Of a stretch of 64,000 bases of DNA, positions 46,004 through 54,780 are shown one piece after another. The translations under genes and the position numbers were made by a program. Within the stretch, counting starts at the first letter, position 1. Each line of letters starts with the position of its first letter. A model generated the notes under the pieces. The model saw only the letters and a program-made list of their open reading frames with translations, ran no database searches and was not told where the DNA came from. Source of the stretch: Stomatobaculum sp. F0698 (GTDB lineage Bacteria; Bacillota; Clostridia; Lachnospirales; Lachnospiraceae); contig NZ_CP130060.1 in assembly GCF_030644385.1 (NCBI RefSeq), forward strand, positions 248,001 to 312,000, given 5' to 3'.

Positions 46004-47031
46004 GAGCGGAAACATGGGAGTGTGAGGATGCGCGCGTCACGGTGGTCATCCCGAATTATAACGGAATGAAGTATCTGCCGCAGTGCATTGCGGCGCTTCG
46101 GCGGCAGACGGAGCGGGATTTTTCCCTCCTCGTCATGGAAAACGGCTCGACGGACGGGAGTGCGGAATGGCTCAGGGAAGAGGGCATTCCGACCATATTC
46201 AGCGAGGAAAATCTGGGCTTTGCGGGCGGCGTGAACCGCGCGGTCCGGGAGGTAAGAACGCCCTATGTGCTGCTCTTAAACAACGACACCGAGGTGTTTC
46301 CGGGCTTTGTGCGTGCCCTCGAAGAGAGCATTTCACGGCACGAGCGCATCTTTTCGGTCAGTGCGATGATGATACGCACGCAGAACCATGATGAAATCGA
46401 CGATGCCGGAGATTTGGTCTCCCTGCCCGGCTGGGCCTTCCAGCGGGGCACCATGGAGCCCTGCGCGGCCTATGAGAAAGAGGCGGAGGTCTTCTCCGCC
46501 TGCGGCGGCGCGGCCATCTACCGGACAAGCGTATACCGGGAGCTCGGCGGGCTCGACGAAAGCTACTTTGCCTATCTGGAGGATATAGACCTCGGCTGGC
46601 GGGCGAAGCTCGCGGGTTACCGGAATCTCTACTGCCCGGCGGCCAAGGTGTATCACTTCGGCTCCGCGACCAGCGGATCGAAATACAATGCGTTTAAGGT
46701 GCGGCTCTCCGCGAGAAACCATATTTTCACGATGGCGAAAAACCAGCCGCTATGGCAGCTCATCTGGAACCTGCCCTTCCTTCTCGGCGGCATTGCCGTA
46801 AAGGCAGCTTTCTTTGCGAAGAAGGGCCTGCTTTCCGACTATCTGCGCGGTCTCACGGAGGGGCTCACGACGCTCCCGGAGCGGGATAAGACGGATTTCT
46901 CGAAGATTCCGACTTCCCGCGTTCTCGCGATCGAGTGGGAACTGCTGCTCGGAACGCTCGCGTATCTCAACCACTATGTCTCCCGGGCGCTGAAAAAGGA
47001 AGCTGGAAAATCGGCCCCCAATCCAGTATAA
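46000..47031 (+). CDS. GT2 glycosyltransferase, rhamnosyltransferase (WbbL) type
   Basis: The 343-residue protein shows the GT2 fold with VTVVIPNYNGMKYLPQCIAA, the donor-site motif LLLNNDTEVFPGF, and the acceptor-site block GGLDESYFAYLEDIDLGWRA characteristic of dTDP-rhamnose-dependent enzymes. The C-terminal part contains one or two weakly hydrophobic segments that may associate with the membrane. The start is GTG, coupled to the previous gene. The sugar is not certain; other 6-deoxyhexoses are possible. Confidence 0.83.
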   Translation: MRAETWECEDARVTVVIPNYNGMKYLPQCIAALRRQTERDFSLLVMENGSTDGSAEWLREEGIPTIFSEENLGFAGGVNRAVREVRTPYVLLLNNDTEVFPGFVRALEESISRHERIFSVSAMMIRTQNHDEIDDAGDLVSLPGWAFQRGTMEPCAAYEKEAEVFSACGGAAIYRTSVYRELGGLDESYFAYLEDIDLGWRAKLAGYRNLYCPAAKVYHFGSATSGSKYNAFKVRLSARNHIFTMAKNQPLWQLIWNLPFLLGGIAVKAAFFAKKGLLSDYLRGLTEGLTTLPERDKTDFSKIPTSRVLAIEWELLLGTLAYLNHYVSRALKKEAGKSAPNPV

Positions 47032-47038
47032 TTTCCCT

Positions 47039-48448
47039 ATGGTAAAAGACTTCCAAAAACAATTTAATCGACTGCACATCCTCTTGGATGCCCTGGTCAT
47101 CGGCGGATCCTATTTTCTCGCTTGGTATATTTTGTTTGGTCTCTACCACGAGAAGGTCGGTCGGCTCAGCTTTGCCATCTATATGCGGGCACTCATCCTC
47201 ATTGTCCCGCTGTATCTCCTCCTGAATGCTCTCTTCGGGCTGTACGCGCCGAAGCGGACCAGGGGGCGGCGGGCAGAGTTCGCCGGAATTCTGAAGGTCA
47301 ACACGATAGGCCTTTTGCTGTTCACGCTGGTGCTGTATCTCGGCTCCAAAAATATGGTGCTCTACCACTTCTCGCGGCGACTGGTGGTCGTATTCTACCT
47401 GACCTGCGTCGTCTCAATGACCGTTGAGCGCAATGTGATACGCGGCTTTTTGCGCCGCATGCGTCGCCTCGGCTTTAATCAGAAGAATATACTTCTGGTC
47501 GGCTACGGAGAGGCGGCAAAGGGCTACATAGACCGCATTTTAACCAATGCGGAGTGGGGCTATCAGATCAACGGCATACTCGATGACAAGCAGCCGCTCG
47601 GCTACAGTTATCACGGGATACGGGTCATCGGCGCCGTGAACGAGTTACAGCCTCTGCTCGAGCGGAATGCGCTGGATGAGATCGCAATCACCCTGCCGCT
47701 CTCCCAGTACGAGAAATTACAGGGCATCGTGAGCATTTGCGAAAAATCCGGCGTGCACACCAAGTTTATCCCGGATTATTACGGCGTCATTCCGACCATC
47801 CCCTATATGGAAGATGTGGCCGGCATGCCCGTCATCAACATCCGCCATGTGCCGCTGACCGAGTTTTACAATGCGGCGGCAAAGCGCCTGGTCGACATTG
47901 TCGGCGGCATTGTCGGGCTGATTGTTTTCTCGCCGATTATGCTGCTAGCGGCAATTTTGGTGAAGATTTCGAGCCCGGGTCCCATTATTTTCAGACAGGA
48001 GCGCGTGGGACTGCACCAGAAAAAATTTTGGATGTATAAGTTTCGCTCCATGCGCATGCAGGTCGATGCGGAGGAAAAGAAGGGCTGGACGGTCAAGGCA
48101 GACCCGCGTGTCACCTGGATCGGACGCATTCTTCGAAAAACAAGTCTTGACGAGACGCCACAATTCTTTAATATTGTGCGGGGAGATATGAGTCTGGTCG
48201 GTCCGAGACCGGAGAGACCCTACTTTGTTGAAAAATTCAAAGAAGAAATCCCGCACTATATGATTAAGCACCAGGTGAGACCGGGGCTCACGGGCTGGGC
48301 GCAGGTCAACGGACTCCGCGGCGACACCTCAATCGAGAGACGCATCGAACACGATCTCTATTACATTGAGAACTGGACGCTGGGCTTTGATTTTAAAATC
48401 ATTTTGCTCACCTTGATTCGCGGGTTCATCAACAAAAACGCTTATTGA
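47039..48448 (+). CDS. Undecaprenyl-phosphate sugar phosphotransferase (WbaP/CpsE type)
   Basis: The 469-residue protein starts glycan assembly by moving a sugar 1-phosphate onto undecaprenyl phosphate. It has four N-terminal transmembrane helices, a Rossmann-like middle region (NILLVGYGEAAKGYIDRIL), a re-entrant helix near residue 285 (KRLVDIVGGIVGLIVFSPIM) and the catalytic domain with FRQERVGLHQKKFWMYKFRS, KTSLDETPQFFNI and MSLVGPRPERPYF. The long N-terminal part assigns it to the large PHPT subfamily. A glucose or galactose donor is typical, but cannot be read from the sequence. The ribosome site upstream is weak. Confidence 0.9.
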   Translation: MVKDFQKQFNRLHILLDALVIGGSYFLAWYILFGLYHEKVGRLSFAIYMRALILIVPLYLLLNALFGLYAPKRTRGRRAEFAGILKVNTIGLLLFTLVLYLGSKNMVLYHFSRRLVVVFYLTCVVSMTVERNVIRGFLRRMRRLGFNQKNILLVGYGEAAKGYIDRILTNAEWGYQINGILDDKQPLGYSYHGIRVIGAVNELQPLLERNALDEIAITLPLSQYEKLQGIVSICEKSGVHTKFIPDYYGVIPTIPYMEDVAGMPVINIRHVPLTEFYNAAAKRLVDIVGGIVGLIVFSPIMLLAAILVKISSPGPIIFRQERVGLHQKKFWMYKFRSMRMQVDAEEKKGWTVKADPRVTWIGRILRKTSLDETPQFFNIVRGDMSLVGPRPERPYFVEKFKEEIPHYMIKHQVRPGLTGWAQVNGLRGDTSIERRIEHDLYYIENWTLGFDFKIILLTLIRGFINKNAY

Positions 48449-48461
48449 CACAGGAGATTTT

Positions 48462-50000
48462 ATGGAAAACGAGATGCAGGAGCCGCAGAGAGGCAGAAGC
48501 CGAAAGAAAGCGACTGCGGCAGTTGCGGAGAAAAAGCCGATGAGTGCAAAGGCAATCAAACGGCGGCGCTTCATCATTATGGCGGTGCTGGAAGTTCTGG
48601 TACTGACAGCCATTTTTGCCTATGCCTATCTCCTGAAGCAGTACTCCAAGATACAACGGCCGGTGTTTGAGGTAAAGAACGTCGAGAACACGGTACTCAC
48701 GACAGACGACATCGCAAAGATGAAGGGCTACTGGAACATTGCGGCCTTCGGTGTCGACTCGCGTGACTCCTCGGTGGGACGCGGCAACAATGCGGACGTC
48801 ATCATGGTGGTGAGTATCAACCGCGAGAACGGCGAAATCCGCATTGCGAGTGTGTTCCGCGATTCGTATCTGAGTCTCGCGAACGGCAATTACAATAAGA
48901 TCAATCAGGCCTATGCGGTCGGCGGTCCGGAACTTGCGGTCAAGGCGCTGAACCAGAACCTGGACCTCAACATCACCGACTATGTGACCTTCAACTGGAA
49001 GGCGGTCGCAACCGGCATTAACATTCTGGGCGGTGTCGATATTGATTTGAGTCAGCCGGAGTTTAAGTACATCAACTCCTACATCACCGAGACGGTCAAG
49101 GGCACCAAGATCGGTTCGGTGCAGCTGACGCACGCGGGTATGAACCACCTGGACGGCATTCAGGCAGTCGCTTACGCGCGTCTCCGCTACATGGACAACG
49201 ACTACACGAGAACGGAGCGGCAGCGCCGCGTTCTGGAGCTCTGTGTGGAGAAAGCAAAGCAGGCCGATTCCGGTACGCTCTCGGACCTCGCGGGCAATAT
49301 GCTCTCGATGGTCGCGACAAGCCTTACCTGGGAGGACGGCATGAATCTCGCGATGAATGTCAAGAAGTACAAAATCGTGGATACCATCGGTTTCCCGATG
49401 GACCGCCGCGAGATTAACATGAGCTTTAAGGGTGCCTGCGTCATTCCGAACACGCTGGAAAAGAACGTGAAAGACCTCCATACCTTCTTCTTCGGCGGCG
49501 AGGAGTACTCGGTTTCCAAGCAGGTCAAGGAGATCGACAATCACATCGCTTCGGACATTGCGCGCTATCGCGGTCGCTCCGAGGAGAGAAAGTACAAGGA
49601 GAAGATGCGCCAGTACAGCGAGGAGAACGAGACTTCTTCCTCGAAGAAGCGCAGCACGACCGAGGAGGAGACCAAGCGGAGCCGCAGCGATTCGGAGGGC
49701 GGCACGAAGAGCACGCGCGAGAGCGGCGAGTCTCGCGAGAGCGAGTCGGGCAGTGCGGAGTCGACGGATTCCCGCGGCAATGTGGTTTCGAGTTCCGGTG
49801 CCAAGAGCAGCAGCTCGGCCCGGGAGAGTTCTTCCGCAGCCGAGAGTTCGAATGCGGCGGAGAGCAGCTCGGCGCGGGAAAGCGGTTCGGCACGTGAGAG
49901 CAGCTCGGCGGCGGAGAGCAGCAGCCAGCTCCAAACGCGCGCGGCGAGCACGGCGGCCGAGCCTTCGGAGACCAACGGTCCCGCCGTGAACGAAGAATAA
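48462..50000 (+). CDS. LytR-CpsA-Psr (LCP) family glycan ligase with Ser-rich tail
   Basis: The 512-residue protein has a basic cytoplasmic N terminus, one transmembrane helix at about 37-58 and an extracellular LCP domain with the pyrophosphate-binding arginines and aspartates in AAFGVDSRDSSVGRGNNADV, RIASVFRDSYLSL and YARLRYMDNDYTRTERQR. LCP enzymes transfer undecaprenyl-linked polymers to peptidoglycan. Beyond residue 365 the sequence becomes charged and then an 80-residue Ser/Ala/Glu repeat (SSAAESSNAAESSSARESGS), which may thread the wall. It is the last gene of the glycan operon and is followed by a long terminator. Confidence 0.9.
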   Translation: MENEMQEPQRGRSRKKATAAVAEKKPMSAKAIKRRRFIIMAVLEVLVLTAIFAYAYLLKQYSKIQRPVFEVKNVENTVLTTDDIAKMKGYWNIAAFGVDSRDSSVGRGNNADVIMVVSINRENGEIRIASVFRDSYLSLANGNYNKINQAYAVGGPELAVKALNQNLDLNITDYVTFNWKAVATGINILGGVDIDLSQPEFKYINSYITETVKGTKIGSVQLTHAGMNHLDGIQAVAYARLRYMDNDYTRTERQRRVLELCVEKAKQADSGTLSDLAGNMLSMVATSLTWEDGMNLAMNVKKYKIVDTIGFPMDRREINMSFKGACVIPNTLEKNVKDLHTFFFGGEEYSVSKQVKEIDNHIASDIARYRGRSEERKYKEKMRQYSEENETSSSKKRSTTEEETKRSRSDSEGGTKSTRESGESRESESGSAESTDSRGNVVSSSGAKSSSSARESSSAAESSNAAESSSARESGSARESSSAAESSSQLQTRAASTAAEPSETNGPAVNEE

Positions 50001-50010
50001 ACGAAGAAAA

Positions 50011-50063
50011 AAAGAAGAACTGTCATGCCGGATCGCAACATGCCGGCAGGGCAGTTCTTTTTT
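50011..50063 (+). terminator. Terminator of the glycan operon
   Basis: AAGAACTG and TGCCGG pair with CCGGCA and CAGTTCTT across a short internal loop, followed by a run of six T residues. Confidence 0.88.
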
Positions 50064-50092
50064 GTGCGACGGCGGGAAGAAAACGCTTCATT

Positions 50093-50154
50093 GTTCACAC
50101 TTTGCTCGGCATCTCAACACACTTCGTTCACAGCTTTTTTCTATACTGTTTACA
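50093..50154 (+). promoter_or_regulatory. Helically phased TTCACA/TTTACA repeats and -10 box ahead of the HtrA gene
   Basis: GTTCACA at 50093-50099 and 50126-50132 and GTTTACA at 50148-50154 are spaced 33 and 22 bp apart, all multiples of 11 bp. A TATACT -10 box lies at 50142-50147 and lacks a good -35. The TTnACA half-site resembles those of OmpR/PhoB-type response regulators, so activation by such a protein is possible. Confidence 0.4.
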
Positions 50155-50190
50155 ACGAAACAAAGTAAGAAAGAAAGCGAGGCAATCAGC

Positions 50191-51705
50191 ATGTACGAGT
50201 CGAATGATACCTACAGCAATTTCAATAATTTTCCCTATGACAGCAGCGCGAAGCAGAGCGCAGATCCTTATAACACGGTTTCGGATGAGACTTATTACAG
50301 CGCGGGCAGCGGCACGGGAGCGCCCGAGAAACCGAAAAAGGGCAGCGGTCTCGCAAAGAAGCTCGGCACGGCGGCGGCCTGTGCGCTGGTTTTCGGCGCG
50401 GTTGCGGGTGTCACAATGGGTACGGTGAGCCGCGCGGTCATGCCGAAGAATGCCGTGGCTAAGGCGGAGAGCAGCGTTGCGGCCGAGATGGTTCCGAGTG
50501 TGACCAAGACAGCGACCGAAAGCGAGAGTGCTCCGAGCGGTACGAGCACGGAGGGCAGCAGCCTGGATGTCTCCGCCATCGTCGAAAAGGCCATGCCCTC
50601 GGTCGTGGCCATCGATGTGAAGGGGGAGCAGAAGGTCAGCGATATCTTTGGGCGCACGGCCTCCTATGAGACCTCGGGCGCGGGCTCGGGCATTCTCATC
50701 GGTGAGAACGAAGAGGAGTATCTGATTGTCACGAACAACCACGTGATCGAGAATACGACGAGCGTCAAGGTGCAGTTCATCGACGGCAAGAGTGTGGATG
50801 CGGAGATGAAGGGGACCGATGCCGGCAAGGACGTTGCGGTGATTGCGGTCAAAAAGTCGGATGTGCCGGAGGAGACCAAGTCGAAGATTGCGATTGCCGA
50901 AATCGGCAGTTCGGATGATTTGAAGGTCGGACAGGGCGTTGTGGCCATCGGCAATGCGCTCGGCTACGGCCAGTCGGTCACCGTCGGCTATGTCAGCGCC
51001 AAGGGGCGCAGCATCACCGCGCGGGACGGTTCGACCGGTGAGAGCACGACGGTTGAGAATCTCCTGCAGACCGATGCCGCGATCAATCCCGGCAACTCGG
51101 GCGGCGCGCTCCTCAATATGCAGGGGCAGGTCATCGGTATCAACGAGTCGAAGAGCGTGGACACGAAGGTCGAGGGCATGGGCTATGCAATCCCGATTTC
51201 CAGCGTGACCGAGCTCATCAATACCCTCTCCCTGCAGAAGACAAGGGGCACGGTCGCGGAGGCGAATCGCGGCTACATCGGTTTCCAGGGCCAGAACGTG
51301 GACAATGAGGCCGCGCAGAAGTTTAACATGCCGGTCGGCATCTTTGTCTACAAGATACTGGACGGCGGTGCCGCGGCGGAGTCCGAGCTGCAGGAGAACG
51401 ATATCATTACCAAGTTCGAGGGACAGAGCGTCTCCTCGATCGAGGAACTCAAGGATAAGTTAACCCGCTACGAGCAGGGCGAGACAGTGACTTTGACGGT
51501 CAAGCGCCCGGGCAACAAGGGCTACGAAGAGAAGGAAATCAGTATCACACTGAAGGGCCAGAGCAGTTTGAAGCGCACAAACACAGAGAGCAAGGAAGAG
51601 AGTCAGGATAAGGAGGCGGAATCACAGGAAAGCTTACCGAAGGGCATCATTCCCGAGAACGGGGATGAGAGTGAGGAAGGCAGTTTATTCCCCTTCTTCC
51701 GCTAA
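50191..51705 (+). CDS. htrA: HtrA/DegP-like membrane-anchored serine protease
   Basis: The 504-residue protein has a cytoplasmic N terminus, one transmembrane helix at about 56-80, a Ser/Thr-rich linker and a trypsin-like domain. The triad is His in VTNNHVIE (about 184), Asp in GKDVAVIAV (about 214) and Ser in NPGNSGGALLN (about 303). One PDZ domain follows from about 365 (GIFVYKILDGGAAAESELQE, NDIITKFEGQSV). The enzyme degrades or refolds damaged secreted proteins at the cell surface. The C terminus is acidic (EESQDKEAESQESLPKG). The ATG at 50191 lies after a GCGAGG site; a longer in-frame frame upstream is not supported. Confidence 0.92.
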   Translation: MYESNDTYSNFNNFPYDSSAKQSADPYNTVSDETYYSAGSGTGAPEKPKKGSGLAKKLGTAAACALVFGAVAGVTMGTVSRAVMPKNAVAKAESSVAAEMVPSVTKTATESESAPSGTSTEGSSLDVSAIVEKAMPSVVAIDVKGEQKVSDIFGRTASYETSGAGSGILIGENEEEYLIVTNNHVIENTTSVKVQFIDGKSVDAEMKGTDAGKDVAVIAVKKSDVPEETKSKIAIAEIGSSDDLKVGQGVVAIGNALGYGQSVTVGYVSAKGRSITARDGSTGESTTVENLLQTDAAINPGNSGGALLNMQGQVIGINESKSVDTKVEGMGYAIPISSVTELINTLSLQKTRGTVAEANRGYIGFQGQNVDNEAAQKFNMPVGIFVYKILDGGAAAESELQENDIITKFEGQSVSSIEELKDKLTRYEQGETVTLTVKRPGNKGYEEKEISITLKGQSSLKRTNTESKEESQDKEAESQESLPKGIIPENGDESEEGSLFPFFR

Positions 51706-51784
51706 GAGAAAGCGAAGTGCGCCGGAGCAAGGGAAAGCGCTCCTTGGCAGCGGAGAGAAGCAGTACAGCGTTACGAGCAAAGAG

Positions 51785-51839
51785 CAAGACCCCGGGTCTT
51801 CCGCCTTTTCGGGAAGAACCGGGGTCTTGTTGTTTTTGT
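51785..51839. terminator. Terminator between htrA and the carbamate kinase gene
   Basis: CAAGACCCCGG pairs with CCGGGGTCTTG, with a second inner stem formed by TCTTCC and GGAAGA, followed by TTGTTTTT. It lies between convergent genes; its T run favours the plus strand. Confidence 0.85.
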
Positions 51840-51862
51840 TGTGTGGCGCGCAATGCGGCGGT

Positions 51863-52795
51863 TTAGGAGATGCGAGTGCCCGCCTTGCCGCGGAGTGCCT
51901 GTCGCGCCTTTGCGAGGCTCGTGATGATCGCGGCGCGGTTCTTGCCCGCGCTCACAAAATCGACCGCTGCCTTGACCTTCGGGAGCATGCTCTTAAATTC
52001 AAACTGACCGGCTTCCATGTAGGCCTTGGCATCCGCAATGCTCATCTCGGAGATGGCTTCTTCGGCCGGGGTGCCGAAGTTCAGGGTCACATTGTCGACG
52101 GCGGTTAAGATGAGGAGCACATCCGCATCCACTTCCCGCGCGAGGAGGCCGGAAGTCAGATCCTTCTCGATGACGGCACTGGCACCGCGGAGCACCGTGC
52201 CCTGCTCAAGCACCGGGACACCGCCGCCGCCGCAGCAGATGACCACCTGGTCCGCGTCGAGGAGCGCCTTGATCGCATCGATTTCAACGATGGCGACCGG
52301 ATTCGGCGCGGGGACAATGCGCTGATAGCCCTTGCCGGGAACTTCGACTGTGTGGTTGCCCTTTGCTTCCTCGGTCTCGGCCTCTTCCTTCGTCATGAAG
52401 CGGCCTATGGTTTTCAGGGGCTGATAGAAGGCCTCGTCATAGGGATCCACCGTAACCTCGGTCATGATGGTCGAGACACACTTATAAATGCCGCGGGACA
52501 GAAGTTCCGAGCGGAGTCCGTTCTGCAGGTCGTAGCCGATGTAACCCTGGCTCATGGCCGAGCAGACCGAGAGCGGCGAAGGGGTGTAGCCCTCGTGGCG
52601 CGCCGCAAACTCGGAGAGAGCGCCGTGAATCATGCCGACCTGAGGCGCGTTGGAGTGGGTCACGGCGACCTGCCAGCCCTCCTCGACAAAATCTGCGATG
52701 ATAGGCGCTGTCTTCGCGACGGCCGCTTTTTGCTCCGGCAGATTGGTGCCGAGATCCTTGTGGCCGAGTGAGAGCACCAGACGCTTTTTAGACAT
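51863..52795 (-). CDS. arcC: Carbamate kinase family protein
   Basis: The 310-residue enzyme would make ATP from carbamoyl phosphate and ADP, a step of arginine, agmatine or allantoin fermentation. Family motifs include VTHSNAPQVGMIH, SAMSQGYIGYDLQN, VICCGGGGVPV and LILTAVDNVTLNFG. The N-terminal loop that usually reads GGNAL is SLGHKDLG here. No arginine deiminase or carbamoyltransferase gene is adjacent, so the pathway is unclear. TTAGGAGG lies just before the ATG on the minus strand. The 98-base gap upstream, shared with the divergent glycosyltransferase gene, is AT-rich and probably holds both promoters. Confidence 0.87.
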   Translation of the reverse strand: MSKKRLVLSLGHKDLGTNLPEQKAAVAKTAPIIADFVEEGWQVAVTHSNAPQVGMIHGALSEFAARHEGYTPSPLSVCSAMSQGYIGYDLQNGLRSELLSRGIYKCVSTIMTEVTVDPYDEAFYQPLKTIGRFMTKEEAETEEAKGNHTVEVPGKGYQRIVPAPNPVAIVEIDAIKALLDADQVVICCGGGGVPVLEQGTVLRGASAVIEKDLTSGLLAREVDADVLLILTAVDNVTLNFGTPAEEAISEMSIADAKAYMEAGQFEFKSMLPKVKAAVDFVSAGKNRAAIITSLAKARQALRGKAGTRIS

Positions 52796-52893
52796 GAGAG
52801 ACCTCCTAATTCAGCTGATATGCGTGAAAAATCATGATAAAATTATAAATTCAGAGGAACAAAAAAGCAACCGCAGGGAGGGAGGCGGAACGG

Positions 52894-54078
52894 ATGGAAG
52901 GCAAAAAGAGACGTATTTTGATGGTGAACCTGCCCTATTCGGGGCACACAAACCCCTCGCTCGGCCTGGTGCGCTGCCTCGTCGAGGCGGGACATGAGGT
53001 GGACTATGTGCAGGCGGAGTCTTTTCGCGCACAGGTGGAGGCGAGCGGCGCGCGCTTTGTCCCCTACGATGCGCCGCCGAACAGCTTCGTTCCTGCGCTG
53101 AACGAAGTGCTGAACTGGGGGGCGGCTTACCGCACCGTGCGGCGTATCGGCGCGAACTACGACTGCCTGATCTATGAACTCCTCTTTTTCCCGGGGAAGG
53201 CGCTCGCGGCGGAACTCGGCATCCCCTCGTATCGGCTGATTTCCACCTTTGCGCTGAACCGGAACTTACTCCGCGTGCTCGGAAAAACCGGCGGCCCTTA
53301 TTTGACGGCGCTGTTTCGCTCGGAGCGGCTTTGCACGGCACTGAGCAGCCTCTTTCTCCCGAAGTTTTCGCTACGGGAGAAGAACCTCGCGGAAGCCTTG
53401 GTGAGTGAAGCACCGCCGCACAATTTTATCTACACCCTGCGGGAGTTTCAGCCGGAGGAAGCGTGTTTTCCGGAGTCAAACTATCACTTTGTGGGACCCG
53501 CGGTCGATGACAGAGGGGAAGCGCCGTTTTCCTTCGGAGAGAGCGGAAATCCCCTTGTCTATATTTCCTTCGGAACCCTGATGCATGCGGACAAGCGCTT
53601 CTTTGAGAAGCTGATTGCGGTCTTCGCCGGGAAACGGGTTGAAGTGATATGCGCGGTGGGCAGCGAAAAGCTGGTGCGCGCCCTCGGGGACTTGCCGCAA
53701 AACGTGCGGGTTTACGCGCGGGTGCCGCAGCTCACAGTACTGCGCCGCGCCTCTCTTTTCGTGACCCACGGCGGGATGAACAGCGTGAATGAGGCGCTCT
53801 ACTACGGGGTCCCGATGATTGTAATTCCCTTCGGTCTGGACCAGCCGCTCGTCGGGCGGGAGCTTCAAAGACATAAGCTCGGGCGGGTCATAGAGCCGCG
53901 GGAACTCAAAGCCGCACGGCTTTGGCGCACGGTCAAGGACTTACTGAGGGACCCCGAAGCTAGGAAAGCGCGGACTGAAATGAAGCGAAAAGCGCAGGCG
54001 AGCGGCGGAAACCGAGAGGCGGCAAAACGTATTTTGGAAGATTTGGCGGCTCGGGAGCGGAAGGGAAGAACGGAATGA
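52894..54078 (+). CDS. GT1 family glycosyltransferase (macrolide/UGT type)
   Basis: The 394-residue protein is a GT-B enzyme. The N-terminal half starts ILMVNLPYSGHTNPSLGLVR, with the conserved GH of this family, and the C-terminal half holds LVYISFGTLMHADKRFFEKL and the nucleotide-sugar signature THGGMNSVNEALYYGVPMIV. Relatives glycosylate lipids, sterols, antibiotics or other small acceptors; in Gram-positives some make glycolipids. The acceptor is unknown. A GGGAGGGAGG-rich stretch precedes the ATG. The stop overlaps the CPBP gene (ATGA), so the two are co-translated. Confidence 0.85.
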   Translation: MEGKKRRILMVNLPYSGHTNPSLGLVRCLVEAGHEVDYVQAESFRAQVEASGARFVPYDAPPNSFVPALNEVLNWGAAYRTVRRIGANYDCLIYELLFFPGKALAAELGIPSYRLISTFALNRNLLRVLGKTGGPYLTALFRSERLCTALSSLFLPKFSLREKNLAEALVSEAPPHNFIYTLREFQPEEACFPESNYHFVGPAVDDRGEAPFSFGESGNPLVYISFGTLMHADKRFFEKLIAVFAGKRVEVICAVGSEKLVRALGDLPQNVRVYARVPQLTVLRRASLFVTHGGMNSVNEALYYGVPMIVIPFGLDQPLVGRELQRHKLGRVIEPRELKAARLWRTVKDLLRDPEARKARTEMKRKAQASGGNREAAKRILEDLAARERKGRTE

Positions 54079-54707
54079 GCGGAATGTCGGCAATCGGTAA
54101 GCGGAGCGGCATCGCGGATTTACTTGCGGTCTTTTTCCTGCCGCTCGCCGCGAATCTCTCGGCCTCGCTGCTGCTGAAACTTGTGCCGGGCGCGGAGACA
54201 GCGCTTCGCTTTAATGCGCTCTGTCAGGGCTGTCTCCTCCTCTTTTCGTTTGTTCGGTACCGGCAGGGCGGTAGCGACGGTCCGCGGGAAAAAAGGCGCT
54301 TTCCGCTCTTTGAGTTTGCGGGGACACTCTTCCTCTACCTGTTGCTTATCTTTCTGCTCTTCCGAAGCGGCTATGCGGCTTCGGACCGCAACTATCAGAC
54401 CGCGCTCCGAAGCCTCGGCGGAGACGGCGAACGGGCCGCGCTGATTTTCTATGCGCTCTGCGGCGCGGCCGCCGAGGAACTCTTGTTCCGCGGTATTTTG
54501 GAGCGCGGCCTCGCGGTCTTTTTGAAGCGGAGGTGGCTTACTGCCTGTATCGCAGCGCTTCTCTTCGCGCTCTACCACGGCAACCTCACCCAGGGGCTCC
54601 TTGCGTTTCCGTTGGGCCTTGCCTTTTCCCGGCTGAAAGCGCGCGGCAGCTTACGGGCCGCGCTTGCGGCGCACCTCAGCATCAATCTCCTGGCCCTTAT
54701 TGTCTAG
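54075..54707 (+). CDS. CPBP-family intramembrane metalloprotease (Abi)
   Basis: The 210-residue membrane protein has about six hydrophobic helices and the three conserved motifs of CAAX/bacteriocin-processing proteases: EELLFRGILERG with the EExxxR pattern near 137, FALYHGN near 166 and HLSINLLAL near 200. Members cleave within the membrane, and some protect against bacteriocins. It is coupled to the GT1 glycosyltransferase by a 4-base overlap, so it may act on, or protect from, a product handled by that enzyme. This is inference. Confidence 0.82.
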   Translation: MSGMSAIGKRSGIADLLAVFFLPLAANLSASLLLKLVPGAETALRFNALCQGCLLLFSFVRYRQGGSDGPREKRRFPLFEFAGTLFLYLLLIFLLFRSGYAASDRNYQTALRSLGGDGERAALIFYALCGAAAEELLFRGILERGLAVFLKRRWLTACIAALLFALYHGNLTQGLLAFPLGLAFSRLKARGSLRAALAAHLSINLLALIV

Positions 54708-54780
54708 ACTGGAAAAATAAGCGGAAAGCGGGTAAAATGAAACAATGCGTTCGTTGCAATCCAAATCAAAGGAGGAAAGC

